Shown here: piece by piece, positions 8,898-17,908 of the stretch
Layout: the number at the start of each line of letters is the position of its first letter
Numbering within the stretch: the stretch's first letter is position 1
Assembly: GCF_006475605.1 (NCBI RefSeq)
Contig: NZ_ML636837.1
Span: 389,468 to 453,467, forward strand
Reading direction: 5' to 3'
Source of the DNA: Asticcacaulis tiandongensis
GTDB lineage: Bacteria; Pseudomonadota; Alphaproteobacteria; Caulobacterales; Caulobacteraceae
DNA: 64,000 nucleotides
Position numbers and translations under genes: made by a program
Notes under the pieces: model-generated
Seen by the model: the letters and a program-made list of their open reading frames with translations, nothing else
What the model was told of the DNA's origin: nothing
Databases searched by the model: none

Positions 8898-9766
8898 GCC
8901 TGCATCAGACGGCGACACAGATCATCAAGCTGTTCGAGATTAGCGTAGCTCAGGCGCAGTTCGCCCTTACCGCCGCGATCATCCAGCTTAACATTCAGAC
9001 CCAAAATTTCCTGTAAGTCCTGTTCCAGCGCCTGCGTATCAGCATTAGGCTGTGACTTGGCGCGAGCCGATTTTGTCGCAGATCCACTCTGACTATCACG
9101 CGACAGCGCCTCGGCCTGCCGTACAGACAGACCCTTCTGTATGATCAATTCGGCCAATTCTTCGGCATTATCGGCTGTGGCAATGGCCCGCGCATGCCCA
9201 CTGGTCAAACGCCCATGTAGCACATGATCCTGAATGGTTTCAGACAAGGCCAGCAGGCGCAGCGTATTGGCGACATGGCTACGGGATTTTGAAACCACTT
9301 GCGCGACGGCATCCTGTGTACGGCCGAAACGCTCCATCAGCGCGCGATAGGCACGCGCCTCTTCGATAGGATTAAGGTCTTCGCGCTGAACATTCTCGAT
9401 GATACCGATTTCCAGCACCTCAAGATCATCCAGTTCACGCACCAGCACCGGAACGGTTTTAAGACCCGCCTTCTGTGAGGCCCGCCAGCGACGTTCACCG
9501 GCAATGATCTGAAAACCCTGTCCAACCGGTCGTACCAGTATCGGCTGAAGAACACCCTTCTCACGAATAGACGCGGCGAGATCATCTATTTCAGCTTCTG
9601 AAAACAGGCGGCGCGGCTGATCAGGATTAGGCTTTAATAACTCAATCGGCTTTTCAAGGCTTTGGGCGCGAAATTCAGCAGCTTCAGGCATATCCGGAAT
9701 ATTGGCCTGATTGTCCCCTAAAAGAGCCGACAAACCACGGCCCAAACCTCTTTGTTTTTCCGACAT
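8894..9766 (-). CDS. parB: Chromosome-partitioning protein ParB
   Basis: This 290-residue ParB is a CTP-dependent clamp that loads at parS and spreads on DNA near the origin. The opening QRGLGRGLSALLGD is the ParA-contacting N-terminus. GERRWRA (residues 90-96) and ENVQRE (124-129) are the CTP-binding motifs. The helix-turn-helix lies at about 150-172 (DAVAQVVSKSRSHVANTLRLL), and a C-terminal dimer domain follows. It lies 32 bases after parA in one operon. Three perfect parS sites lie within 5 kb upstream. Confidence 0.98.
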   Translation of the reverse strand: MSEKQRGLGRGLSALLGDNQANIPDMPEAAEFRAQSLEKPIELLKPNPDQPRRLFSEAEIDDLAASIREKGVLQPILVRPVGQGFQIIAGERRWRASQKAGLKTVPVLVRELDDLEVLEIGIIENVQREDLNPIEEARAYRALMERFGRTQDAVAQVVSKSRSHVANTLRLLALSETIQDHVLHGRLTSGHARAIATADNAEELAELIIQKGLSVRQAEALSRDSQSGSATKSARAKSQPNADTQALEQDLQEILGLNVKLDDRGGKGELRLSYANLEQLDDLCRRLMQA

Positions 9767-9798
9767 AGCTATATCCGTTTTTATTCAGGGAAAGATGT

Positions 9799-10632
9799 TC
9801 AGGCAGCGTGCATTTCGCGGCGCTGCTTTTCACGTGAAACCAGTTCACGTGCCAGCTTCAGATAGGCCTGCGATCCGGTACATTTCAGATCATAGATCAG
9901 AGCAGGCTTACCAAAGGAAGGGGCTTCGGACACCCGAACATTACGCGGTATGACTGTCTCATATACCTTGTCGCCAAAGTGGCTGCGCACATCATTGGCC
10001 ACGTGTCCCGACAGAGCATTACGACGGTCGAACATGGTCAGAACAATGCCCTGAAGTTCAAGCTGAGGGTTCAGGCTGCCACGCACCAGATCAATGGTGC
10101 GCATAAGCTGACTAAGGCCTTCAAGTGCAAAAAACTCACATTGCAAGGGCACCAGCACTGCGTCTGCGGCGCTCATGGCATTGACGGTCAAGAGATTCAG
10201 TGAGGGCGGGCAGTCAATGAGGATATAACTATAGTTTACGCTGCCTTCGCGGCTCTGGTTTTCGATGGCGTCACGCAGTCGGTATGACCTGCGGTCAGCC
10301 TGACTAAGCTCAATTTCAACCCCCGACAGATCGGGATCGGACGGCAGAATAGACAAACCCGGCACAGAGGTTTTTATGGCAGAGTCATCGATAGATTTCT
10401 GATCGACGATCACATCATAAATGGTCGTGGTACGGGCCGATTTCGGCACACCCAGTCCCGTTGAGGCATTGCCCTGTGGGTCCATATCGATCAGCAGAAC
10501 CGTCTCGCCGACCGCCGCCAGAGCTGTGCCAAGATTAATGGCCGTTGTGGTTTTACCCACTCCACCCTTCTGGTTGGCAACCGCAAGCACCCGCGGCAAA
10601 GGTTTCGTGAGCTGAGAAGAATTATTTGACAC
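9799..10632 (-). CDS. parA: Chromosome-partitioning ATPase ParA
   Basis: This 277-residue ParA/Soj ATPase forms the nucleoid gradient that pulls ParB-parS complexes to the new pole. The deviant Walker A KGGVGKTT is at residues 22-29 and DMDPQGNASTGLG and LIDCPPSL follow. I chose the GTG at 10632, giving MSNNSSQ, because GGAG stands 8 bases before it. An in-frame ATG at 10659 would overlap rsmG by 38 bases and lacks a comparable ribosome site. It is in the rsmG-parA-parB run. Confidence 0.95.
   Translation of the reverse strand: MSNNSSQLTKPLPRVLAVANQKGGVGKTTTAINLGTALAAVGETVLLIDMDPQGNASTGLGVPKSARTTTIYDVIVDQKSIDDSAIKTSVPGLSILPSDPDLSGVEIELSQADRRSYRLRDAIENQSREGSVNYSYILIDCPPSLNLLTVNAMSAADAVLVPLQCEFFALEGLSQLMRTIDLVRGSLNPQLELQGIVLTMFDRRNALSGHVANDVRSHFGDKVYETVIPRNVRVSEAPSFGKPALIYDLKCTGSQAYLKLARELVSREKQRREMHAA
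9826..9841. promoter_or_regulatory. Degenerate parS-like site inside parA
   Basis: CTTTTCACGTGAAACC matches 13 of 16 bases of the parS palindrome, including the whole central CACGTG and flanking TTT/AAAC. It may be a weak ParB site or chance within codons. Confidence 0.35.
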
Positions 10633-11284
10633 GACGCACGCTCCGAATATGTACCACATGTCCCCGTTTATCGCTCAGGGATGTAAAACTGTCCGCCTCA
10701 AATCGCCACTGTTTGCGTGCCTCTGTGAGTTCGGCCTCTATGTTCTCACCCTTGAGAAACCAGCCCTCAGCGCCTCTGGCAAAAAAGGTTTCAGCATAGC
10801 CCAGCAGCTTCGGCAAAGGCGCCATTGCTCGCGCGGTAACGATATCTACGTTTAGTGAAACCTTTTCCGCCCGCTCATTGATGACCGTTGCCGGCAACTG
10901 AAACTTTTGCACAATCTCGCTCAAAAAGCGACAGCGTTTCTGCAAAGAGTCCACCAGATAAACGTGACCTGCCGTCTCTTGTGCATCTGACATATGCTTC
11001 AAAAGCATAGCCAATACCACACCGGGGAAACCAGCCCCCGCCCCAAGATCAGCCCAGCGCCTTGCCTTAGGCGCATGGTTCAACAACTGCGCACTATCAA
11101 GGACATGACGTGACCAATAGTTGGGTAAAGTGGCTGGACCTACCAGATTCATCACCTCATTGCGTTCAGACAACAACATGTGAAACTGATGAAGCTCCTG
11201 AAGCGCTTCCTGTTTCACGTGAAACACTAGCTGTGCAGCCATTTCCTGCGCCGTCATGGGGACGGTTTCATCAAAATTATTCAT
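10622..11284 (-). CDS. rsmG: 16S rRNA (guanine527-N7)-methyltransferase RsmG
   Basis: This 220-residue SAM-dependent enzyme (formerly GidB) methylates G527 of 16S rRNA. The SAM loop is [16 protein letters not shown], and MNLVG and VTARAMAPL are family motifs. The start overlaps the end of mnmG by 4 bases and its end overlaps parA only if parA uses its upstream ATG. A perfect parS site lies in its early codons, where it encodes FHVKQ, an insertion-like stretch ahead of the conserved domain. Confidence 0.96.
   Translation of the reverse strand: MNNFDETVPMTAQEMAAQLVFHVKQEALQELHQFHMLLSERNEVMNLVGPATLPNYWSRHVLDSAQLLNHAPKARRWADLGAGAGFPGVVLAMLLKHMSDAQETAGHVYLVDSLQKRCRFLSEIVQKFQLPATVINERAEKVSLNVDIVTARAMAPLPKLLGYAETFFARGAEGWFLKGENIEAELTEARKQWRFEADSFTSLSDKRGHVVHIRSVRRVK
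11211..11226. promoter_or_regulatory. parS: parS centromere site 1 (inside rsmG)
   Basis: A perfect match to the 16-base palindrome TGTTTCACGTGAAACA, the ParB loading site conserved across bacterial chromosomes. It lies about 7.9 kb from the origin-like gap. Confidence 0.95.
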
Positions 11285-13146
11285 GCTACAGCTGATTTCC
11301 GATTACGGACATAGTGCAACAGGGTTGTCAGCGCACCCGCCGTCATACCTTCGATACGATTGGCCTGACCCAGGGTGACTGGGCGCACACGTATCAGTTT
11401 TTCACGTATCTCATTCGACAGTCCCCCAATGGAGGCATAGTCGATGTCCTCAGGTAAGCTCAGGTTTTCATCTTTACGGAACGCTTCAATCTCAGTTTTT
11501 TGCCGCACGAGATAGCCTGCATATATGGCGTCCGTATGTACCTGTTCAAAGATAGACTCTGACCAATCACGGATTTGCGGCCATATGGCTTCAAGCTTTT
11601 GGCGATAGCAACTATCATAGGATAGCAGCTGCATCATATTACGCTTTTGCCCGTCAGCATTAACGTGGATGCCATAAGCAACGGCTTCATTCGGTGTAAT
11701 TTTCAGTTCTTGAGCCAGCTGACGGGCCTGAGCCAGCGCCTCTTTCTTGGCAAGCCAGTGCATCTTGCGTGTTTCGCTCAGGATACCCAATTTCAAACCA
11801 ATATCTGACAAACGCTGATCGGCATTATCCGCCCGTAGCATCAAACGGAATTCGGCCCGACTGGTGAACATACGATAGGGTTCGGTCACTCCCTTGGTCA
11901 CCAGATCATCAATCATTACCCCGATATAGGCCTCATCACGCCCAAGTATGACCGGACTATAGCCACCCGCGTGTGCAGCGGCATTGAGACCAGCCATCAG
12001 ACCCTGCGCCCCCGCCTCTTCATATCCGGTGGTGCCATTAATCTGACCGGCAAGAAACAAGCCCGGAAGCTTTTTCAGCTCCAGTGTTGGATAAAGCTCA
12101 CGCGGATCAACATAGTCATATTCAATAGCGTAACCAAAACGCTTGATGACCACCTCTTCCAAACCCCGAATAGTGCGGAGGAAGGCCTCTTGAGTCGCTT
12201 CGGAAACCGAGGTCGAAATGCCGTTCGGATAAACCGTATCATCGTCATAGCCCTCAGGTTCCAGAAAGACCTGATGACTGTCCTTATCGGAAAAGCGTAC
12301 AACCTTATCTTCAATGGACGGGCAATAACGTGGACCGCGGCCCGACAAGTAACCACCATAGACAGCTGACTCCGTCAGGCGGTCATTAATAATACGGTGG
12401 GTTTCAGCGTTCGTATAGGTGATGCCGCATTTAATCTGCGGCCGATCAATACGGGTGGTCAGAGTTGAAAATGGTACAGGCGGTTGATCGCCTTCCTGGG
12501 ATTCGAGAATGTCCCATTTGATCGTTTTGCCATCGAGACGTGCAGGCGTGCCAGTTTTCAGACGTCCCATATCGAGCTTCAGGTCATAAAGCTTTTGCCC
12601 TAAGCCGTTAGCCGGCTCATCGCCCATTCGGCCAGCGGCGATACGTTTTTCGCCGATATGGATAATACCCCTCAGAAAAGTACCGGTCGTCAGGACGGTT
12701 GCTTTTGAGCGATATTCTGTACCCTTGGCATCGATGACACCAATCACCTGATTGCCCTCTAGGATCAGGTCTTCGACAGCCGCTTCGATAATGCTCAGAT
12801 TTTCAGTCTGAGACAATTCAGCCTGCATGGCTTCACGATAACGCTTACGGTCAATCTGCGCTCTTGGGCCGCGCACAGCTGGACCTTTGGAACGATTGAG
12901 CATTTTGAACTGAATACCGCCGATGTCAGCCATCCGGCCCATTACGCCATCAAGGGCATCTATCTCGCGTACCAGATGCCCCTTCCCTAACCCACCAATG
13001 GCCGGATTACAGGACATCTCGCCCAGAGTCTCAAAGCGATGCGTCAGTAAAAGAGTCTTTGCCCCCATACGAGCCGAAGCAGTCGCCGCTTCGGCACCGG
13101 CGTGACCTCCGCCGACAACAATGACATCCCAAAATAATGAGGACAT
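11281..13146 (-). CDS. mnmG: tRNA uridine-5-carboxymethylaminomethyl modification enzyme MnmG
   Basis: This roughly 621-residue FAD protein (formerly GidA) works with MnmE to install the cmnm5 group on wobble uridine. The FAD-binding [10 protein letters not shown] is at the N-terminus. [22 protein letters not shown] and the C-terminal helical domain with [15 protein letters not shown] are typical. I prefer the ATG at 13146, with AAAAGG about 11 bases upstream. A GTG at 13158 would add four residues but has no suitably spaced ribosome site. It overlaps rsmG. Confidence 0.97.
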   Translation of the reverse strand: MSSLFWDVIVVGGGHAGAEAATASARMGAKTLLLTHRFETLGEMSCNPAIGGLGKGHLVREIDALDGVMGRMADIGGIQFKMLNRSKGPAVRGPRAQIDRKRYREAMQAELSQTENLSIIEAAVEDLILEGNQVIGVIDAKGTEYRSKATVLTTGTFLRGIIHIGEKRIAAGRMGDEPANGLGQKLYDLKLDMGRLKTGTPARLDGKTIKWDILESQEGDQPPVPFSTLTTRIDRPQIKCGITYTNAETHRIINDRLTESAVYGGYLSGRGPRYCPSIEDKVVRFSDKDSHQVFLEPEGYDDDTVYPNGISTSVSEATQEAFLRTIRGLEEVVIKRFGYAIEYDYVDPRELYPTLELKKLPGLFLAGQINGTTGYEEAGAQGLMAGLNAAAHAGGYSPVILGRDEAYIGVMIDDLVTKGVTEPYRMFTSRAEFRLMLRADNADQRLSDIGLKLGILSETRKMHWLAKKEALAQARQLAQELKITPNEAVAYGIHVNADGQKRNMMQLLSYDSCYRQKLEAIWPQIRDWSESIFEQVHTDAIYAGYLVRQKTEIEAFRKDENLSLPEDIDYASIGGLSNEIREKLIRVRPVTLGQANRIEGMTAGALTTLLHYVRNRKSAVA

Positions 13147-13247
13147 AGAGTAAGACACCTTTTACGGAATGATTGCGCCCCTATAGCAGACCCAGACCTT
13201 ACGGTCGAATCCCGAAAGGTTAATCTCCCCGTTTTTTACCGCGCCGG

Positions 13248-13263
13248 TGTTTCACGTGAAACA
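13248..13263. promoter_or_regulatory. parS: parS centromere site 2 (mnmG/mnmE junction)
   Basis: A perfect TGTTTCACGTGAAACA between the mnmE stop codon and the mnmG start. It is the only one of the three sites outside a coding sequence. Confidence 0.95.
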
Positions 13264-13265
13264 CT

Positions 13266-14603
13266 CTATTTACCAATACAGAAGCTCGAGAAAATATGAT
13301 CCAGTACCTGCTCAACATCTGTCCGTCCGAACAAAGCATCAAAACCGGAAACGGCCTGGCGTAAATCTTCTGCCATTAGTTCCGGTGTATCGAACCCTAT
13401 CTGAAGGGCGCGCGTAAGTGCCGCGTCGACTTCACGCAAGCGTTCAACATGGCGCTCACGCGTCGCTGCCGGAAAAGTGTTGAGCGACAAGGATCGCTCA
13501 AGATGAGTCTGCAATGCGGAGACAAGTGTTTCAAGGCCTGTGCCTTGCATTAGATCGGTGTGATAATGCTCAAGACCTTTGGCTTTGGCAAATATATCCA
13601 GAGCAGAGTCTTCACCATCCTTATCGGCCTTATTGGCAATCAGATAATCCCCTTTGATAACGTCATAAAGGTCCGCTTCGAATGGCTCGGAACTATCGAT
13701 TACCCAAAGACGCAGATCCGCCGTTTCTCCCCTTAAGCGCGCGCGGCGTATACCTTCGGATTCCACAAGATCGGAAGTCTCGCGCAATCCCGCCGTGTCG
13801 TAAATCAAGGCCGTATAGGCACCGAGCCTGATAGGTGATTCAATCACATCACGCGTTGTACCGGCAATAGGCGTGACAATGGCGGCATCAGTTTGCAGCA
13901 GGGCATTGAACAGGCTCGATTTCCCAGCGTTAGGCTTACCCATAATGGCAATACGATAGCCTTCGCGAATTTGACGGCCCCTCTGGGAGTCCTGAAGGCC
14001 ATCCGCAATTTCACTTTTTAGCTGAGCGATATCGGCGGTAATTCGATCGCTTAGGCTTTGAGGGATATCTTCATCTGGAAAGTCCACCAACGCTTCTATA
14101 TGCGCCAGTATAACAATCAGGCGCGCGCGCCAGTCAGTATACCGCGCTTTGAAACCACCGCCCAGTTGGGTCAAAGCCTGCTGACGCTGCGCTTCAGACT
14201 CAGCTTCAACAAGATCGGAAATGGCTTCAGCCTGAGTCAGGTCAAGCTTTCCGTTTTCAAACGCCCTACGTGAAAACTCCCCCGCCTCCGCGTGCCTTAG
14301 TCCAAGATCACGTAACACGGCGTAAAGCTTATCCAATACGGCCAAAGAACCATGCACGTGAAACTCAGCACAGTCTTCACCCGTGAAGCTTTGCGGACCT
14401 TTAAAAAAAAGTGTCAGGGCTTCGTCGATCAGTTTTGAGCCCGCCTTAAGCTGACCAAAGCTGGCAAACCGTGGCTTCGGCAAACGACCCAACAAAAGTC
14501 TTACAACCTCGGCAGATTGCGAACCCGATACCCGAATAACCGCCACACCAGCACGGCCCTGCGCTGATGCCAAAGCAAATATAGTCTGTTTCACGTGAAA
14601 CAC
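13266..14603 (-). CDS. mnmE: tRNA-modifying GTPase MnmE
   Basis: This 445-residue protein partners MnmG in wobble-uridine modification. It has the formyl-THF-binding N-terminal domain (TIFALASAQGRAGVAVIRVSG), an inserted G domain with P-loop GKPNAGKSS and switch GTTRDVIE, and the terminal catalytic motif FCIGK. The GTG start at 14603 makes the first codons read MFHVKQ, and those codons are a perfect parS site. The family normally begins close to the TIFALAS segment, so the parS codons are an N-terminal add-on. Confidence 0.96.
   Translation of the reverse strand: MFHVKQTIFALASAQGRAGVAVIRVSGSQSAEVVRLLLGRLPKPRFASFGQLKAGSKLIDEALTLFFKGPQSFTGEDCAEFHVHGSLAVLDKLYAVLRDLGLRHAEAGEFSRRAFENGKLDLTQAEAISDLVEAESEAQRQQALTQLGGGFKARYTDWRARLIVILAHIEALVDFPDEDIPQSLSDRITADIAQLKSEIADGLQDSQRGRQIREGYRIAIMGKPNAGKSSLFNALLQTDAAIVTPIAGTTRDVIESPIRLGAYTALIYDTAGLRETSDLVESEGIRRARLRGETADLRLWVIDSSEPFEADLYDVIKGDYLIANKADKDGEDSALDIFAKAKGLEHYHTDLMQGTGLETLVSALQTHLERSLSLNTFPAATRERHVERLREVDAALTRALQIGFDTPELMAEDLRQAVSGFDALFGRTDVEQVLDHIFSSFCIGK
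14587..14602. promoter_or_regulatory. parS: parS centromere site 3 (first codons of mnmE)
   Basis: A perfect TGTTTCACGTGAAACA covering codons 1-6 of mnmE. It lies about 4.5 kb from the origin-like gap, the nearest of the three. Confidence 0.95.
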
Positions 14604-14614
14604 TGTTCCTGAAT

Positions 14615-14866
14615 TTAAGGCGCTTTAAAGCCACCCATACCAGCGGTTGCCGCCGATTGCATCAGTTTCATAAACTGATCCTGCGCCTGAACACCAAAGC
14701 TCGACCAGGTCTTGAGAATTTCTTCAGGCTGCATCTGGTTAATATTTTGTTCAACCCGTTGCTTCATTTGATCAACCATAAAGTCATTCAGGGTCTCGAC
14801 ATTTGGTAAGCCCAAAAAGGTGCGGGCTTCCAACGGCGTGCATTCAATATCAATCGTAACCTTCAT
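14615..14866 (-). CDS. Small DUF6489-family protein
   Basis: This 83-residue protein starts MKVTIDIECTPLEARTFLGLPNV, the opening I associate with the alphaproteobacterial DUF6489 family found between rho and mnmE. The rest is helical and Gln/Met-rich, ending in a Gly/Ala tail. There is no signal peptide or membrane segment, so it is cytoplasmic. Function is unknown. It lies between a strong rho terminator and mnmE on the same strand and may be the first gene of the mnmE operon. Confidence 0.75.
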   Translation of the reverse strand: MKVTIDIECTPLEARTFLGLPNVETLNDFMVDQMKQRVEQNINQMQPEEILKTWSSFGVQAQDQFMKLMQSAATAGMGGFKAP

Positions 14867-14879
14867 GACCTGATCCTGT

Positions 14880-14908
14880 AAAAAAACGGGGCCGGTTAAA
14901 CCGACCCC
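14880..14908 (-). terminator. Intrinsic terminator of rho
   Basis: On the minus strand GGGGTCGGTT pairs with AACCGGCCCC (one G-T wobble; 14888-14908) and is followed by GTTTTTTT. It sits six bases after the rho stop and should end the hemE-to-rho transcript before the DUF6489 gene. Confidence 0.85.
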
Positions 14909-14913
14909 CCTTC

Positions 14914-16260
14914 TTATGTATTCATGCTTTGGAAGAATTCGCCATTGTTTTTAGTCTGCCGAAGCTTATCGATCAGGAACTCAATCGCATCCTGTGCTCC
15001 CATCGGATTTAGGATACGGCGCAAGACATAGGTCTTTTGCAGGTCGGAACGGTCAACCAGCAGGTCTTCCTTACGCGTACCGGATTTAAGGATATCCATG
15101 GCTGGGAAGACGCGCTTGTCTGCAACCTTACGGTCCAGCACGATTTCGGAGTTACCTGTACCCTTGAATTCTTCGAAGATAACTTCGTCCATCTTGGAGC
15201 CGGTATCTATCAGGGCCGTGGCAATGATCGTCAGAGAGCCACCTTCTTCTATGTTACGCGCCGCACCAAAGAAACGTTTAGGGCGTTGCAAGGCATTGGC
15301 GTCAACACCACCAGTCAGTACCTTACCCGATGATGGCACAACCGTATTATAGGCACGTCCAAGACGCGTGATCGAGTCGAGCAGGATGACCACATCGCGT
15401 TTGTGCTCAACCAGACGCTTAGCCTTCTCGATGACCATTTCCGCCACCTGAACGTGACGCGTCGCCGGTTCGTCAAAGGTCGAGGAGATAACTTCACCGC
15501 GCACGGTACGTTGCATGTCCGTCACTTCTTCGGGGCGTTCGTCGATCAGCAGCACCATCAGGTAACATTCAGGATGGTTAGCGGCGATGGACTTGGCGAT
15601 ATTTTGCAACATCACCGTCTTACCCACACGTGGCGGCGCCACGATCAGACAACGCTGGCCCTTACCCAGAGGCGCAACAATATCGATGATCCGGCCCGAA
15701 CGATCCTTAAGGGTCGGATCGTCAATTTCCATATGCAGACGCTCATCCGGATAGAGCGGCGTCAGGTTATCGAAATGCACCTTATGGCGGATCGCCTCAG
15801 GGTCTTCGAAATTAATCGTCTGGATTTTAGACAGGGCAAAATAGCGCTCACCCTCACGCGGCGAACGGATCGGACCTTCGACCGTATCGCCAGTACGCAG
15901 GGCATGACGTCGGATTTGCTGCGGGCTGACATAGATATCATCCGAACCCGGCAGATAATTGGCTTCGGGCGAGCGCAGGAAGCCAAACCCATCCTGAAGC
16001 ACTTCTATAACGCCGGAACCGGTGATCTCTACCCCTTCTTCGGCCAGAACCTTCAGGGTCGCAAACATCAGATCCTGCATCCGCAGGGAGGCCGCGTTTT
16101 CTACCCCGATTTGTTCGGCAAAGGCCAGCAGGTCCGCAGGCGATTTGTCCTTCAGTTCCTGAAGTGACATTTTCTCGGCATTAGCGTTTTCAGAATCCTC
16201 GTCTGTGGTTTCTTCAACCGGCAACTCGAATTCGGCTTCGTCTTGTGTCTCGTCAGACAT
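14914..16260 (-). CDS. rho: Transcription termination factor Rho
   Basis: This 448-residue hexameric RNA helicase ends untranslated transcripts. An acidic N-terminal tail of about 30 residues precedes the Rho N domain. The cold-shock-like RNA-binding domain ([38 protein letters not shown]) follows, then the ATPase with Walker A PPRVGKT and the Q/R-loop region. Length is a little above the E. coli 419 because of the tail. It ends in the strong terminator just downstream, and a 230-base leader separates it from hemJ. Confidence 0.98.
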   Translation of the reverse strand: MSDETQDEAEFELPVEETTDEDSENANAEKMSLQELKDKSPADLLAFAEQIGVENAASLRMQDLMFATLKVLAEEGVEITGSGVIEVLQDGFGFLRSPEANYLPGSDDIYVSPQQIRRHALRTGDTVEGPIRSPREGERYFALSKIQTINFEDPEAIRHKVHFDNLTPLYPDERLHMEIDDPTLKDRSGRIIDIVAPLGKGQRCLIVAPPRVGKTVMLQNIAKSIAANHPECYLMVLLIDERPEEVTDMQRTVRGEVISSTFDEPATRHVQVAEMVIEKAKRLVEHKRDVVILLDSITRLGRAYNTVVPSSGKVLTGGVDANALQRPKRFFGAARNIEEGGSLTIIATALIDTGSKMDEVIFEEFKGTGNSEIVLDRKVADKRVFPAMDILKSGTRKEDLLVDRSDLQKTYVLRRILNPMGAQDAIEFLIDKLRQTKNNGEFFQSMNT

Positions 16261-16492
16261 GGCTTACTCTCTCAAACAGGGTCCATCAGACGCAAAAACG
16301 GATTCGTTGCGACGAAAAACCTATCTATTTTCAATTCCTTAAGAAGGAATCGTTTAAATTATATCGGATGGGGCCTTTAGACCGTGAGAACCACGGGGCC
16401 ATGTGACCGCGACTTAAACCCAGATATTAAAAATCCGGAACGCGGCATTCTTTCTCCAGATACAACTGAAAACGCGGGTTAGCAAACAAAAT
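16261..16492 (-). other. rho leader / hemJ-rho spacer
   Basis: A 232-base untranslated stretch precedes rho. It has a small palindrome ATTCCTT-AAG-AAGGAAT at 16334-16350 and no open frame worth calling. A long leader fits the autogenous control known for rho in other bacteria, but no specific signal is proven here. Confidence 0.4.
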
Positions 16493-16948
16493 TCAGCGGT
16501 TAAAAAATTCGAGCGTCACGGCCATGACCATAATAATCGCCAGAACAAACGGGATTTCATTAGCGATACGCCAGAATTTTTCAGTGCCAATGAATTCGCC
16601 ACGTTGCAATTTCTTGAATCGCGCCGCCAGCACATGATGCCAGCCGGTAATGGCCACCACCCCAATAAGCTTCACAATAAACCACGGCTGATGAAAAATG
16701 CCCCATCCGGTACGCTGAGTGACATTGACCCAGATGAGCGCCACACCAAAGACCCATGCGGCTATCATGGCCGGATTCATAATCAGGCGCAAAAGGTTGC
16801 GCTCCATCACCTTAAAGACGTCCGTAACGACCGGTTGGTCACTGTGTTTTATGTGGTAGATAAAAAGCCGCGGCAGATAGAGCAAACCGGCCATCCACGC
16901 AATGATCGCCAGAATGTGCAGACCCCGAAACAGATCATACAGGTTCAT
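16493..16948 (-). CDS. hemJ: Protoporphyrinogen IX oxidase HemJ
   Basis: This 151-residue inner-membrane protein has four to five predicted membrane helices. It begins LFRGLHILAIIAWMAGLLYLPRLFIYH, the HemJ signature with the conserved His11. Lys residues in the FIVKLIGV helix and EKFWRIANEIP near the end also fit. HemJ replaces HemG/HemY in most alphaproteobacteria and performs the next-to-last haem step. It lies two bases after hemH in the hemE-hemH-hemJ operon. Confidence 0.92.
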   Translation of the reverse strand: MNLYDLFRGLHILAIIAWMAGLLYLPRLFIYHIKHSDQPVVTDVFKVMERNLLRLIMNPAMIAAWVFGVALIWVNVTQRTGWGIFHQPWFIVKLIGVVAITGWHHVLAARFKKLQRGEFIGTEKFWRIANEIPFVLAIIMVMAVTLEFFNR

Positions 16949-16950
16949 CT

Positions 16951-17907
16951 CTATACCCCCTTACCGATTTGGCTCAGAACTTCATCCGCCAGCGCAGTGA
17001 TAAACCCTTTGTCTGTCCCCAGAGCCGGAATGCGGTGATAGGCTCTGGCCCCCGCCTCTTCGGCCAGTTCGCGATACTCGATATCAAGTTCTACAAGGGT
17101 TTCAATATGTTCGGAAACAAAGGCAATCGGCACCACGACCGGAATTTTGCCCGCCGTAACGGTCTCTATTATGGTTTCGTCTGTAGAAGGCCCTATCCAT
17201 TTCAGCGGCCCGACACGGCTTTGATAACAGATCAGGTGATCGATAGGCATCCCAAGATCAGCTATAATCGCCGCCACGGTCTGCTCAACCTGCTGCTGAT
17301 AGGGATCACCGGCCAGAATGATCTTTTCGGGTAAGCCATGCGCCGAAAACAACAATCGGTGTTGTGAGACATCAAGTCCCTCAAGACCTTTACGGATAAG
17401 ATTAATATGGGCCGCAATGAACTTAGGGCTTACCGGATAGTCTTTAATATATCTGACAGGGGCCTTGCCTTTGTAGTGCTTTTTAAAGTCGACAAAGGCC
17501 GTTTCAGTCGTCGTCGTTGAGAACTGCGGATAAAGCGGCAGAGCGATAATTTCATCCGCCCCCCACGCCTCAAGATCACTAATCGCTTCCGAGATAAACG
17601 GATGCCAGTAACGCATACCGATAAAGGTCTTGAATTCGGCCTGACCCGTTGCGTTCAGTTCAACCTCAAGCGCATTAGCCTGATCCTGCGTCAGCGCGAC
17701 AATCGGCGATCCGCCACCCATCAGGGCATAGTTAGCCTGAGCTGACTTTTCGCGTCGTGTTGAAATCAGCCAGGCCACCGCCTGTCGAAAGCCGGCCGGC
17801 AAGCCAATAATGAAAGGATCGCTGAACAGATTATACAGAAATGGCCTGACATCAGCCTGAGTCAGAGGCCCGCCCAGATTAAACAGAACGACCGCAACTT
17901 TTTTCAC
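16951..17907 (-). CDS. hemH: Ferrochelatase
   Basis: This 318-residue enzyme inserts Fe2+ into protoporphyrin IX to make haem. The N-terminal VVLFNLGGP, the porphyrin-side LPLYPQFSTTT and the metal-site histidine in LLFSAHGLPEKI are all present, as is the acidic FVSEHIETLVELDIEY. It lies between hemE and hemJ with one- and two-base gaps, a tight operon for late haem synthesis. Confidence 0.97.
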   Translation of the reverse strand: MKKVAVVLFNLGGPLTQADVRPFLYNLFSDPFIIGLPAGFRQAVAWLISTRREKSAQANYALMGGGSPIVALTQDQANALEVELNATGQAEFKTFIGMRYWHPFISEAISDLEAWGADEIIALPLYPQFSTTTTETAFVDFKKHYKGKAPVRYIKDYPVSPKFIAAHINLIRKGLEGLDVSQHRLLFSAHGLPEKIILAGDPYQQQVEQTVAAIIADLGMPIDHLICYQSRVGPLKWIGPSTDETIIETVTAGKIPVVVPIAFVSEHIETLVELDIEYRELAEEAGARAYHRIPALGTDKGFITALADEVLSQIGKGV

Positions 17908-17908
17908 C

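Noticed and set aside
9826-9841. Fourth parS site in parA
   Set aside because: It matches 13 of 16 bases, too weak to call a true site, so it is listed only as degenerate with low confidence.
14351-14366. parS-like CACGTGAAAC half-site in mnmE
   Set aside because: Only one half of the palindrome fits (about 11 of 16 bases).
15403-16167. A 254-residue plus-strand frame inside rho
   Set aside because: It is a shadow of the highly conserved rho gene with no ribosome site or recognisable domain.
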